Positions 38,744-49,850 of a DNA stretch of 64,000 bases are shown here, in pieces (the first letter of the stretch is position 1; the number at the start of each line of letters is the position of its first letter). The notes beneath the pieces were generated by a model. It was not told the origin of the DNA. It worked only from the letters and a program-made list of their open reading frames with translations, and searched no databases. The stretch is taken from assembly GCF_900964775.1 (NCBI RefSeq), contig NC_041818.1:10251332-10315331 (forward strand), written 5' to 3'. The DNA is from Scleropages formosus. Taxonomy: Eukaryota; Chordata; Actinopteri; Osteoglossiformes; Osteoglossidae. The translations under genes and the position numbers were made by a program.

Positions 38744-41700
38744 TAAATATAGATGCCGATTTAATGCTAAATGAGGTAAAACTAGTTTCTCTAAAGACCT
38801 ACACTGTCTACTGTATGTATTTAAAAGCATGTTTTTTTTTTTTTAATCAATGGATTGTCACACACTAAATGCCGTGTTTCATTTCTGTAATTAAAGTAAA
38901 GCGTTCAATGTTCTTAAACACTAGTATATTCACAGACAGGTCAAATACACGGGCAATAAACAAATGTTTCAGTAGTGGAAAGAATAAGGCAGTATCAGTA
39001 CTGCTCAGGGCTAGTTATAAACGTTCCAGTTGTGACTTTTTAGAATTTCAAACACATTGCAGTTTATTAATTTTTAGAGTTGCAAACAAATGGAACTACA
39101 AACAGACTCATGTTTGACAAGGTGACGTGACAAATCAGCTCCACAAGAGGGCGACATTAACCACATTAAATGTCAATGACTGATCTCATAATGTCCCAGA
39201 TTTGATTTACAGTACAGTAGTGCATATTTTAAAAAGCTACAAATTTAAGTTTTGATTGCACTCTCTTTTGGGGAATACAGAGTATTTACAAAATATACAC
39301 TGTGAAAGAACAATACATTTCCAATATCCAAACTGATTTCCAAACTTTATTCTTGCTGTGGGCATGATTTGTGTTTGGTCAAGTGGTACACACACCCAGA
39401 GGACACTTTAGCAGAATCACAAGTGGGTCCTGAAGTGCAACCCAACCTGTCATAAGGTTTGAGGCTGACAGCCTACATGGCTCTTCAGAGTCAACCATCA
39501 GCAATTGCCAGGACATTTGTACATGTCCATAATCTGTGCAATGTTAAAAAAGTGTTGTCAAACAAATGGGTGGCTTTTAACCTTATTCTAAAAGATCTGC
39601 AAACATTTTGACTGAAGAAAACAAAACCTGTGTTAGAAATAAATCAGGTCTTCACCAATAACCACATGTTCAGTGCAAGTTCGTGGTGGTCCAGATCCTA
39701 TCCTGGAAGCATATGAGACAGTGCACACTGCTGATGTCATACCAGTCCATCCGAGGACAATAACACATAAATTTGATTATGGTTTTCTGCTGCTTTTTGT
39801 AACCATTATTAATGTTTAAATATTATTACTTTAACTCCCACACTTGCCTGCTTTATTAGCGGGAGAGGGTTAAAAGCTACAAGAGAGGATACACTCTCTT
39901 CCTACATGAGTGGACTTCACAATTGACCCAATAATTAAGCCATAATTCTTCATTCCAAAAGGGAGTTCCAATTGCATTAGATGATGCTGCAAAATAAAAT
40001 TAGCTGAAATTAAATTTGACTGCAGAAATCCACTCTTATAAATATTGTTTGCATAAATCTGAAAGAGCCAGCGATGATACTACTTACAAATGATACTTCT
40101 CTGCTTTCCTTTTCTCTCTTTTTCTTTCATTGCTAAACTATCATTGCTTCTGAAGCACGCAATATCACCACGAAGGCTATGTTCAAAACAATGAAATCAT
40201 TCACACATTTCAGCTGAAGTAATAAGAGTTGTAGCACTTAATGTTATTTTCTCGAGTTTCTCACAACTGGTAATCTACATGACTGTCCTTTTAATTCTCA
40301 ATTAAATTGTCAAACGCTTGAGGGTAGATTGTAAGTGAAATATCCAGGATGGCCCTCCGTGAGCCAAATGAATAACTAAATAGGGATAACGGTCATGCTC
40401 CCTTACTCAAAAGGCAATGATTATAGGGTAGCTTAGCTCTTTTACGTGGGGATGGTCACGGCCACCAGCAAGCATTCATTATGCCTTTTGTGCGGATGAA
40501 GCACCGCTGGCCTCACCTCTGCTCTCTGACCCCTGCACTCTCAATGGCCACAGTCAAGGCCACTGTGGATCCCCACCTGCCAGCCCACAGGTCCCACAAG
40601 GTGACACTAAATGACCCACACAGTGACACAGTAAGCCAGTAGTGGTCATGAGGCTTGTGTAAAACACATTGGCAGCTGTAAGAGAAAAAGAGAGCAGAAG
40701 CTGGCCTTCTGAGTTATTAAAAGCCTTCAGCACCGCAATATCTCCAAAACAGCAGCAAAAGTACTCAGTAAAATACTCTGCGCCGACTCAGCTGAGTACA
40801 GCCTTAGACTGATACAGAGAAATATTTTCACAATTCTTTTGAGAGAAATGTGTCCATTGCTTAGTGGCAAAGACAGATTTGGTCTGAAAGGTGGCCACCT
40901 GTGAAAGCAAGCTCTGACTGCAGATATGGAGATGCAAACCTTCAAGAGCAATGATGTTAACGTGTTGCTTGCTAAACACCTTGATGCTTCCCAACAGAAG
41001 CCATATGAGGTACAGTATATTCATTTGTAAACTGGAGTACCTCATGCCAACAGTATTTCCATTTCCTTCTGCATCGTACATCTTTACTGGGTTCTAAGTA
41101 AAGTCTTGCCCTGAGATGTGCCCATTTGGGTTACAAAAATTAAACTTTACAAGATGTTTCACTTGATACCCCTTCTTTGGCTTATGAGGCATACCTTTAC
41201 ATTCATGGGGAAAGGATTTGGATTTTGTGCACCTGCTGAAAGCTGCATTGAGTGATGTCAACTGGTGATGTCAGCAATGTCAAGTTGTTCTGTTGGTCAC
41301 AATTCATTTGCATAGTTTTTGTTGATTTCTTTTGCTTTTACACTTCTGTTTTGCTTTACATTGAACTAATTGAATATCATACCCCTGTTCGTTTTTTTGG
41401 AGCGTTTAAGTGTACAATATATAACTGCTATGAAAAAGGTGAAGGAGTACAAATATATAGCCATGCAGTGTAGTTGTGTCCATTATGAGGGGATTTGATG
41501 ATTTTTTTTTTGGAATAAATAAGTCTCAGTTTTGGTCCTCAGAAATTAATTAAATTTTTTACAATAGAAACTAATGGTAATTATGTCTGATTTTTGATAC
41601 TGTGCAAAGACTTCACTTTATGAAGGGGTATTTCAAGAATGAAGTACTTTTGTAGGGAAGGGGAAGACCGTGTTCTAATGTTTCAGACCTGTAATTGTTC

Positions 41701-42790
41701 AAAATCTCTAAATAGTATTGATTTATGACCTGGGCCTTTGGGTGTCATTTAAAGTACTATAGATACATAGCCAAAAGAGCAGCTGAAAAAAGGCAGCATT
41801 AATACAATTACTAGTTCTAACGTTGTTGTACTTTTTTGATGAGAAGAATTAAGTGAATTATATAAGTGGTAAGTAAATATAGGTTGGATAAAAATAGCTT
41901 GTATGAAAATAGGGTAAACTATACTACTGTAACAAAGGTAACCTCTTCATTCTTGGATGCAGACTAAAATAAGGTCAAATTTCCATTGGCAGGTGATGCT
42001 CACCTAAACAGTCCATAACTAACAGTCCAATAAACTTCCCTTAATTACATATTACATTTTCAAGTAATGTGCGATGTCCTAATGCTTTTAATCAGCATCC
42101 AATTTCAACAAAAATATAATTAGCAAACTGCAGAACTGCAGACTCTTGCTTGTGGACCACCATACAAAAGGCTAAACTTAAACTTCACATTATGAAGCTC
42201 CCAGTTCCTTTCTTTAAAATCTATGGGATTTATGGGCAGATTTGACAATTTCCTTTTTTTTTACTTTGGCAAAAACAATTGGTTACACCGTATTTGCAGT
42301 TATAATAAAACAATATATGAAATAAACAGCGAGAAAGACATCATAAAAACTAAATAAACCACATTTCATTTACTTGGAAGCACCAGCAGACACTCTTCTG
42401 CGAAGCATCTTAAAATTAAAACTGTAATCAGCATTCCTTGTGTAGAGTACATTTATGAAAATATGGTATTCGTAATTGTATTATTCATAATATAATTATG
42501 CACTTTCCAGTGCTAATAATGATAACTTAACACTGCCATGTCCACCTCTGGCACTACTCATCTTATTATATTCCAGGTGATCCATTTATTTCCAGTGAGC
42601 TAAGAGGTCATATATGTCCAGCTTAAACTTTGTGACACTGACTATAAAGGGGTGTCCAGGCTGCTTCACACAAACCAACGGCCCTCCGTCTTATAAAAAC
42701 TAATAATAAGCGGACCCGCCTTGCATGCGCACTCTAAAACAATTACCCTTTGTGCCAAGAGAGTGATGCTCTGCAGGATGTTTGTAAGGG
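38744..42790. other. intergenic between zdhhc24 and insm, no gene recognised
   Basis: About 4 kb of mostly AT-rich sequence without recognisable exons, RNA genes or repeat families. Open frames are short and show no family resemblance. Confidence 0.5.
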
Positions 42791-42793
42791 GAG

Positions 42794-42796
<3 letters not shown>

Positions 42797-42834
<38 letters not shown>
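42797..42834. repeat. GT microsatellite
   Basis: An uninterrupted (TG)n run of roughly 19 units. No SINE-B body is adjacent. Confidence 0.95.
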
Positions 42835-42835
<1 letters not shown>

Positions 42836-42930
42836 AGGGCTTACAAGCATAGTAACTGGCTCTATGAGAAAGAAGAAGATAAAGAAGCTCTTAAAGAATC
42901 CGAAGCCCTGTCCCAGCAGGTGCAGGCGGA

Positions 42931-42972
42931 CACATTCCTGACTGCGGCCTGCGCACAATCAAAGACATTCCT
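42931..42972. promoter_or_regulatory. candidate TEAD / TCF-LEF motif cluster
   Basis: Two TEAD-type ACATTCCT sites (42932-42939 and 42965-42972) flank a TCF/LEF-type ATCAAAG (42958-42964). They lie within a GC-rich island, 42900-43080, in an AT-rich region upstream of insm's 3' end. Motif reading only. Confidence 0.25.
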
Positions 42973-43159
42973 GCGCAAGCGGCGACAGGCCGGAGCGGCG
43001 GGTCACCGAGCGCCACCCCTGGGCCCGTGTTCCTGTGGGGGCTCCCCACGGGCCTCCACACGACGGGACAATCGGGACAGAAAAGGAGAGTGGAAGTGGG
43101 GGTGCTGGGGTAGGCAGCTGCTCAGCACAGATAAAACGTGGAGATTATGAGACAAACAT

Positions 43160-43260
43160 GGATGAGTGACCCATTGTAAGTAGTGTATCTAGCAGCGTAA
43201 ATCACTGCAGTGAATAAGGCGTGTGGGTTGATAATACTTCATAGAGTTCACTGGAAATGA
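43160..43260 (+). repeat. SINE (type A) internal fragment
   Basis: GGATGAGTGACCCATTGTAA, GTAGTGTATCTAGCAGCGTA and GTGAATAAGGCGTGTGGG match the body of SINE-A. Head and tail are missing. Confidence 0.8.
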
Positions 43261-43407
43261 AAGTCCAGTCTGCCTTTGGCACGGAAACCTCCTCTTGTGC
43301 TGAGAACATTTGTCTGCGCCCTCCGACTACGACGCACACGTTAAAGCCATTAGATGGTTGCAACACAAAACAAAACAGGTAAATTGTACAAAGGGGAACA
43401 GGGATCA

Positions 43408-43523
43408 CACACACACACACACATTTTCAGAACCGCTTGTCCCATACGGGGTCACGGGGAACCGGAGCCTACCCGGTAACACAGGGCGAAAGGCCGGAGG
43501 GGGAAGGGGACACACCCAGGACG
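43408..43523 (-). repeat. 5'-truncated SINE (type B) with 15-bp target-site duplication
   Basis: An inverted SINE-B with a CA tail at left that stops at CACACCCAGGACG, before the tRNA-like head. Direct repeats GGGGAACAGGGATCA at 43393-43407 and 43524-43538 bound it exactly, so the truncation occurred on insertion and not by later deletion. Confidence 0.95.
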
Positions 43524-43539
43524 GGGGAACAGGGATCAT

Positions 43540-44788
43540 TGCATCCCAATTCAAGAGCCAACAACTTTCAACAACTTCAAAGTTAACCTTAGAGTTCCAG
43601 TTCACTTACATTGGTGTAAATATGTCGAACAGTATGTTCAGGTCATAACTCTGTGTTAGATTCAGACAGGAACGTTTCCTGGATGCTTTCATTACTTGCT
43701 CATCATTTCTCCGAACAAGTTTACACTTTTTTGCTTTGCTTGTAGCCGGAACGATGTCGTTCAGATTCATTAATTAACTAGTCATAAATTAGTCAAGAAG
43801 CGGAGATCAATCAGCTTGTCAACTTGATAATGAGTGAATTTCGCTCCTGTTTGCGCTGTGATTTCCTCCACGGTACACAACGGGCTCTCGTTCGCGGCGC
43901 GTAAACCGGCCACGTGCCGCGTAATGATCTTTGATGAAGCGGAGCGTCGACACGCGCCGAACGGCTGCACGCAGGCAAACTGGTCAGAAAGGGCAAGGTG
44001 TGTAAAGTGGACAAATCCGGTTTATCAGTTTACGTTTCACATCAATGCTTTCTTTGCGTGTGAGCGCGTTTCTTCATTTCCTTACATTAACGCAAATGAT
44101 CACTGCATACACACACATATATATAATATTTAAATATAGTTAATGGTATGCATAACATTAACATTTCCAACGCATTTTAACTTAGCGTGCAGCTTTCACT
44201 GGATTTCACTTGCATTAAAGCTGAAATTTAAAAGTGTGTTATTGCACAGATGGGTCACGGGTAACAAAACATGCTCCTGGATCTGGGGGAATCTTTGTAA
44301 TGAAGGAACAGATTTTACTAGACATAACACAGGACTTACACTTGTTTTATACTTTTTTATTTCTTAAATAGGCGAATACACACAAAAATACATAGAAAAA
44401 TACAAAGTGTGATTTTTGGTGACTGTTCGTCACAATTCATGTTCAACTTCAGGTCATCGTGAGCTCTTCTCGTCTTCTCATAACGCAAAAGCGCTGAATG
44501 CATTATCAATACTGACATAAAAGCAGCAAAACGTCCGTACAAAATGTTATAAATAAATAAATATAATTTAATATTTGTACACGTCGAGGAAAGCACACGA
44601 ACATAAGTACATGACGAAGCTAGGCTAAAGGGCTAGGCGGTTGGTGTTTACTAGTCTAAAGATTTACTTCAGATGCAGCCACTTTGTTCCGAAACTTCGG
44701 AGAAAATGGTGTCTTAGAAACGGTACTTGGTGGGAAACGAGCAGAAAAAGTCTCGTTTCGTTTGTGTTTGGCTGCTTCCCATGTCTCG
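43540..44788. other. insm 3' UTR and flank
   Basis: Non-coding. On the minus strand a poly(A) signal AATAAA lies at 44361-44356, about 430 bases past the insm stop, a plausible 3' end. A CpG-bearing patch lies at about 43840-44000. No other gene is supported. Confidence 0.5.
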
Positions 44789-46138
44789 TCAGCCAGAGAG
44801 TACGATGACCTGCCGGCTTTCTGTCGGGTGACATTTGTTGATGTGCCTCGTGAGCCCCGGAGAGGAGAAGAAACCTTCGCGGCAGAACCTGCAGGGAAAC
44901 ACGTCGCTCGCGCCACACGTCGCCTTCCCGCGCGGACAGGGCGGCGCGAGCTCGGCGGGACGGGTCTGCTGCGCGGCGCCCTGGGTCCACCTGGCTTTCG
45001 CCTTGTCGCCTCGCCTGTTGTGCAGCGCCACGTGTTTTCTGAGGTAGGCTTGTCTCCTGAATTTCTTAGCGCACAGGGGGCACTTGAAGGCCACCTCCTC
45101 TTCGGACGCGCACACCGAGGGCTGCGCGGGAGGCTGAGGGGGAGAAGAAGGCGCGCGCGCGCCTCGCGTGGTCCCGTTCCGGCTCTCGTGATCGTCGTTG
45201 ACTGGGGCCGGAGCGGCCGGCGCCTCCTCCGGCTGAGCGCCCCTCGGCTTGTGCCACCGCCGATGGGAAGCCAAGTTGGCCGGACAGCTGAAGACTTTGT
45301 CGCACTCGGCGCAGCGGTAGTCGACCCGCACGATGCGGGAGCACTTGTGCTGCGCGAGGGCGAGCGGATCTGCGTACCGTTCCTTGCACAGCTGACAGAT
45401 GAACTCCCCGAGCGGGCTGCTGGACCGCGGCTTCACCTCCTCCTCTTCCGGGAGCTCCGTTATCCTCAGTCCCAGAACCGGCGATGTTGTGACCTCGTCC
45501 CGATAACCCGACCTTTTATCTCCAGGGGAGGCGCTTGAGCTTTTCTGCTTCTTCTTGGCGTTGCCGTTGGTCTGCTTGGCTTTGGCGCTCGAGGCGGCTC
45601 TCTTGCTGGCAGCGGCGGACTGAGACTCCTGGTCCCGGCACGCAGAACCCAGCTTAGTGGTCATTTCCGCGAGCGATGGAGGTACGCTCATGTATTTCAT
45701 ATGCGAGGCGCTCATTGTGAGGCTGGGCTCGGGGAAGGATTCGGCTTGAACCGGAGAGCTGGAGTTGAGCTTTCGGTCCAGGTGATCATCTGCTGATGCC
45801 GGGTGCTGTTGGCGGCATGATTCCGCGCTCACGGGTCGCTTTGGACTGAGAGTCGGGGGACTTTGCGCTTCGGGCATTCCGCCGAAAAAAGTGACCCGGC
45901 TCTGGATTCTCCGCACCCGGTTGCACTCCGCGGGTAAGATCGCAGCCCCGCTTTGGTTCCCGTGGAAGTGGCTAGCCGGCGCGGCGGGGGCGGGGGAGGG
46001 CGCGGGCGCGGGCGCGGGGCCGGCTGGGTAGGCAGTCTCCGAGAGCTCCTCCGCCGGTGTCGCGCAGCACTCCTCCCGCACCCTGTAAGACACGGCGCCG
46101 CTCTTCTTCGAGCGCTTTACTAAAAACCCCCGTGGCAT
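44789..46138 (-). CDS. INSM-family zinc-finger transcriptional repressor
   Basis: A single intronless frame of 449 residues, as in INSM1 and INSM2. The N-terminus MPRGFLVKRSKKSG is the SNAG repressor motif that recruits LSD1/CoREST in this family. VSAESF and DEVTTSPVLGL are INSM signatures. Fingers seen in order: GEFICQLCKERYADPLALAQ (C2HC), YRCAECDKVFSCPANLASHR, FKCPLCAKKFRRQAYLRKH and VFPCRFC...SSPGLTRHINKC. INSM1 and INSM2 have a further finger between the last two; here that stretch is only Arg/Ala/Pro-rich with no Cys-His spacing. The protein ends RQVIVLSG, without the QVPVRPAC-type tail. INSM factors drive neuroendocrine and neuronal differentiation. It could be an insm1 duplicate or a third INSM lineage, so I leave the symbol open. 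Confidence 0.9.
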   Translation of the reverse strand: MPRGFLVKRSKKSGAVSYRVREECCATPAEELSETAYPAGPAPAPAPSPAPAAPASHFHGNQSGAAILPAECNRVRRIQSRVTFFGGMPEAQSPPTLSPKRPVSAESCRQQHPASADDHLDRKLNSSSPVQAESFPEPSLTMSASHMKYMSVPPSLAEMTTKLGSACRDQESQSAAASKRAASSAKAKQTNGNAKKKQKSSSASPGDKRSGYRDEVTTSPVLGLRITELPEEEEVKPRSSSPLGEFICQLCKERYADPLALAQHKCSRIVRVDYRCAECDKVFSCPANLASHRRWHKPRGAQPEEAPAAPAPVNDDHESRNGTTRGARAPSSPPQPPAQPSVCASEEEVAFKCPLCAKKFRRQAYLRKHVALHNRRGDKAKARWTQGAAQQTRPAELAPPCPRGKATCGASDVFPCRFCREGFFSSPGLTRHINKCHPTESRQVIVLSG

Positions 46139-46271
46139 CGTGTTGGCTGCCCTTCCGGGTGTGCAATAATAAAACGTAGCAGAGCGCAGAAACGCGAAGA
46201 GTAGCTGCTGCGGAACGGAGACGGATGCTCTCCGGTGGAGTCTGACTCTGGCCGCCGCTCCTTGGCTCGTC

Positions 46272-46319
46272 TTTTAAAGGCGCTCAGCTCCCATTGTGCG
46301 CCCGGGGGAACGCAGATGG
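46272..46319 (-). promoter_or_regulatory. insm core promoter: TATA-like box and proneural E-box
   Basis: Read toward the gene, a TATA-like CTTTAAAAG lies at about 46280-46272, 134 bases before the start codon. An E-box of the NeuroD/Neurogenin type, CAGATGG, lies at 46313-46319. A CCAAT box, GCCAATGG, lies at about 46335-46342. Human INSM1 is known to be activated by NGN3/NEUROD1 through a promoter E-box, so the arrangement fits, but use here is inferred. Confidence 0.5.
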
Positions 46320-46591
46320 CGGAGACCCAAGCGCCAATGGTGGCGGCCCGGCAACCTGATCCACCCCGTGTCTCGGGGGAGCGGAGCGGCAGATGTCAAG
46401 TCCCCCACTTTCCCGTCACCCCACTCCCCACTGCCCACTGCCCACTCCCTGACGCGTGGTCCCTCATCATTATGTAGATTGGGCCATGCCACACGCCAAG
46501 CCTCGCCGGCCTTTGTTCGTCCTCTCTCCTCCGGGACTCCATTCAGCAAACACGTGCCCTATCTTTGTCTTCATTCAACAGGGCAACAGAA

Positions 46592-46612
46592 TGGGGGGGG
46601 GGGGGGGGGGGT
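46592..46612. repeat. poly-G run
   Basis: About 20 consecutive G on the plus strand, with G-rich sequence to 46680. A poly-C run of about 14 lies at 46799-46812. Both are prone to slippage and quadruplex formation. Confidence 0.9.
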
Positions 46613-46814
46613 GTCTGTGGAGGGGGTAGGCAGGCGACCTCTGTGGTAAAGTGGTCGTGGCGCGGTGGGGGGGTGGGGGGCGTGTTCATGGTGGTATGCG
46701 TGGAAATGGGGAGTCGGAGAGTCCCAACGCATCTCTGAAAGAATAAGACGGATAAAAGTTGAAAATTCCAGCTATTCCAGTCTATGTCACTCCTATGCCC
46801 CCCCCCCCCCCCGC

Positions 46815-49800
46815 CCCGAGCGTCTGATCCCTACAATGGGGACAGTCTGCCCCGCTATTGTAAACGAAATTAACCCTTTTCACAGCACGTCTCTAAAAGA
46901 CACCCATCCAACACTCCTCTTTTTCCTCTTCTAAAAGGAAAATGGGAGGAATTCATTTCGGTCGGCATGGGGCACTTCCAGAATGCGATAAGCATTCTAC
47001 AAATGATCTTAGATAACAAACAAAAGTTCTCAAAAAAACCGATGAACATATACAGTTGGTAGCCTGTGTCAGTCAAGCTCGTTTGTCTGCATATTTGCAT
47101 GAGAAGGCCCAGTAAATTAACGGATTTCTGTAACTGAAATCACTTTTTTCTAATGGAAAACTTTTATTTATTTATTTATTTTTATTTTTTTTTTTTTTTT
47201 GTGTGTTGTCGTCGTGTTATTGCAACTGTGTACACTGCTGGGAATTTTACCAGAGGAATTCACTGCGCCTTCTGTAATATGTTACAAAAAATGATGAGTT
47301 CTTAATTTCATGTCTCCTATACTTTAAAATGATAATCCTCGCATTATACGGTCCACACCATCTCTTACCCGTTCCAAATGTGTGTGCTTGTCGACCTTTG
47401 GTGGGGTTCAATGAACTTAACAAAAAAAAAAAAAAAAAAACCGCCAGAAAGCCTTTATTATTTGAATCCGTTTCCAGCGTGGCGGGTCGGACAATTATTC
47501 TACTTCTTAGTATTTGATCCGCTATTTCATTTTTATGTGTAATATAATGCATTATCGCATTCATGGGTTATTAAGATAAATGTATACACGAACTGGCCGT
47601 ACATTTTATAATATAGCTTATATAAAGAAAATGGACAAAACACAATTGATTGCCACAAACGGGTACAATATTTGAAGCAACGTGACACGCGTTATTAATT
47701 AAACGGTACATAACGCTGTGTTCATGAACACGTGACTTCTATTTTAAGAATGAAAACATTCTGACGAAGATTGCTGGGGTTGCCAGATTGATTAATACAG
47801 TAGACACGTCATTGTAAGAAATGACAGTTTCAGTTGGCATTTACCCCCTGCAGACAGCGCCTCGCGGTCCCTCCGCTCGCAGCCGCTGTGCGGAGTCCTA
47901 TTGCGGCCGGTTATCTCGAGGGAGCGCGGATTGTCGTTGGATTTGGGGAAAGAGAAGGGCAGTATGGTGTGTGTGTGTGTGTGTGTGCGTGTGTGTGTGC
48001 GTGTGTGCGTTGGGGAGGGGTGCTTCATTCTTTCTTCTCTTTCAATGTCGGAATTGTAAGTTTGAAAGTGTGCCTTGCAGCAGAGCCACGCGCCCGCCCT
48101 GACCTCGCGACCCGCATTTGCATAAAGCTGGAAAATCAAATTGCTTTTCTTTCCAGGACGAACCTTGACAGATTTAACCCGTTTCCATCCGACAGACTAA
48201 ATGGTGCACAAGCAGAATGCAGTCCCAAAATACCTTACACGGTATAAGGAAAGGAAATAAGCAGGACCGATAAGTTGTCACGCAAAAGATTGAGCGGTCA
48301 GATCTGTAACACTTGTTACGGTGCTTAGTCTTTAATAAAAATATCAGCAAATGCGCTGGAAACATCGGTAATCATTTCAAGTCAATGATAATATCAGATC
48401 ACGACGCCTTTTCATGTGCATCCAATGAAAATGCTAATATATGTATTAAATAAAAATGCTAGGTTACGTTCAACATTAATTTTTCAGAAATGTCCCGTTT
48501 TCTGCGGAATGCGTTCCTGCTTTAAATAAACGAAAACTTCATTCTCACACGTTAACTTCATCATGGGTTCCCATCAAATATATACCAGCGATTTAGAAAA
48601 TACAGAGCAACAGTTTTTAACATAATTATTAAATATTTTGCAAAAAGAAAAGTAGACAAAATAGGCAATGTTTTCTTTGCTAAATTACGCTAGACGTCTG
48701 TTCGTTATACGAGTTTTGATTTCGCAAATAATTGTAGTTATTTTACAACATTCACAGTATATTCCATTTAAACGAATGAAACTTACATTAGTAACTTTGT
48801 TGTGATGCGAGTGTTTTTATCGTGGATGTTCACACGTTTCGTTCCCATCCACATTCGATTCCGAATCTCATTTTGCTGTTGGTGCCCAACAAGCATTTAA
48901 TTTCATTGCAGTGGGCATCAAATATAAAATAAAATAGGGCTTCAATCTATTCCATATTTGCAACATTTTGCATATATTCATTTAAGTTAGTCTTAAAATG
49001 ACATATCTGTGGATGAAAGATAAAGAGCAAAACAATAAATATTCTGGAAATTAGATGATGGTGGTTAAGGTTAAAAGTGTGAATATGACAAAACTTGACT
49101 CATTTCATTCTTCATTCAGCATTTGTTCATCTTACCTATCAATTGTTCATAAGATACTGTTCTACTCGAATGACTGGACAGTAAGGAGTATAACGTTTTA
49201 TTGGCAATTCTGTCTACCGGTGCAGTTGAATGAAAGGATGAAGAGCAACGTGTGAAGGAAGGGATGAAAGAAGGCAGGACAGTGGAAGACGGGGGGAGAA
49301 AACTGTACACCGCCCTTCAGTCGCTACACCGTTCACTGCTGTGGGCTCCACTGGAAGGCCTCTCTGCTGCCTTCCTAGAATAAGGGCCTTTATTTTTATC
49401 ACTTCACTTCCTCTCCGCAACAAACCAGCTCCCTTGAGATGCAACCCAATGTCTTTCTGAAAAATATTGACCCAGCACAGGATTACTTTACATTTCCTAT
49501 GTACAGTCCATCCGGAAATTTCAAGGCATTTTTAGGGCTCAGCGAAAATGTCAAGGAACCTTCTCGAATGAAGGGTAATGTTAAAAGAACACAGTGTAAC
49601 AGTTTACTTGATTCAGGGCTGCTAGGGTTATTGGTGATCAGACCCTAGAGTACACTCTGTAAAATGTAACCTTTTCCTTCAGATAAAAACCCAAATGATC
49701 ACGTCTGAACTGATACAGTTCTAATTATATTTAAATTTCCTCGTGCACCGAAATTTTCTTCATTAACCCGTTTATGTCTTTCTGTTAGTGCAAGGAACTG

Positions 49801-49850
49801 CACAGGTTTCAGTGTGTAACCACTTCTAGGTATTAGGACACTTAAAAGTA
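46815..49850. other. upstream flank of insm, no gene recognised
   Basis: No coding exon is supported. It contains an A/T homopolymer region at about 47163-47200, a poly-A run near 47421-47440, a GT-rich tract at 47965-48010, and an octamer-like ATTTGCAT at about 48115-48122. Confidence 0.5.

Noticed and set aside
44684-45538. Plus-strand open frame of 284 codons over insm
   Set aside because: Antisense shadow of the GC-rich INSM coding region, with no domain resemblance.
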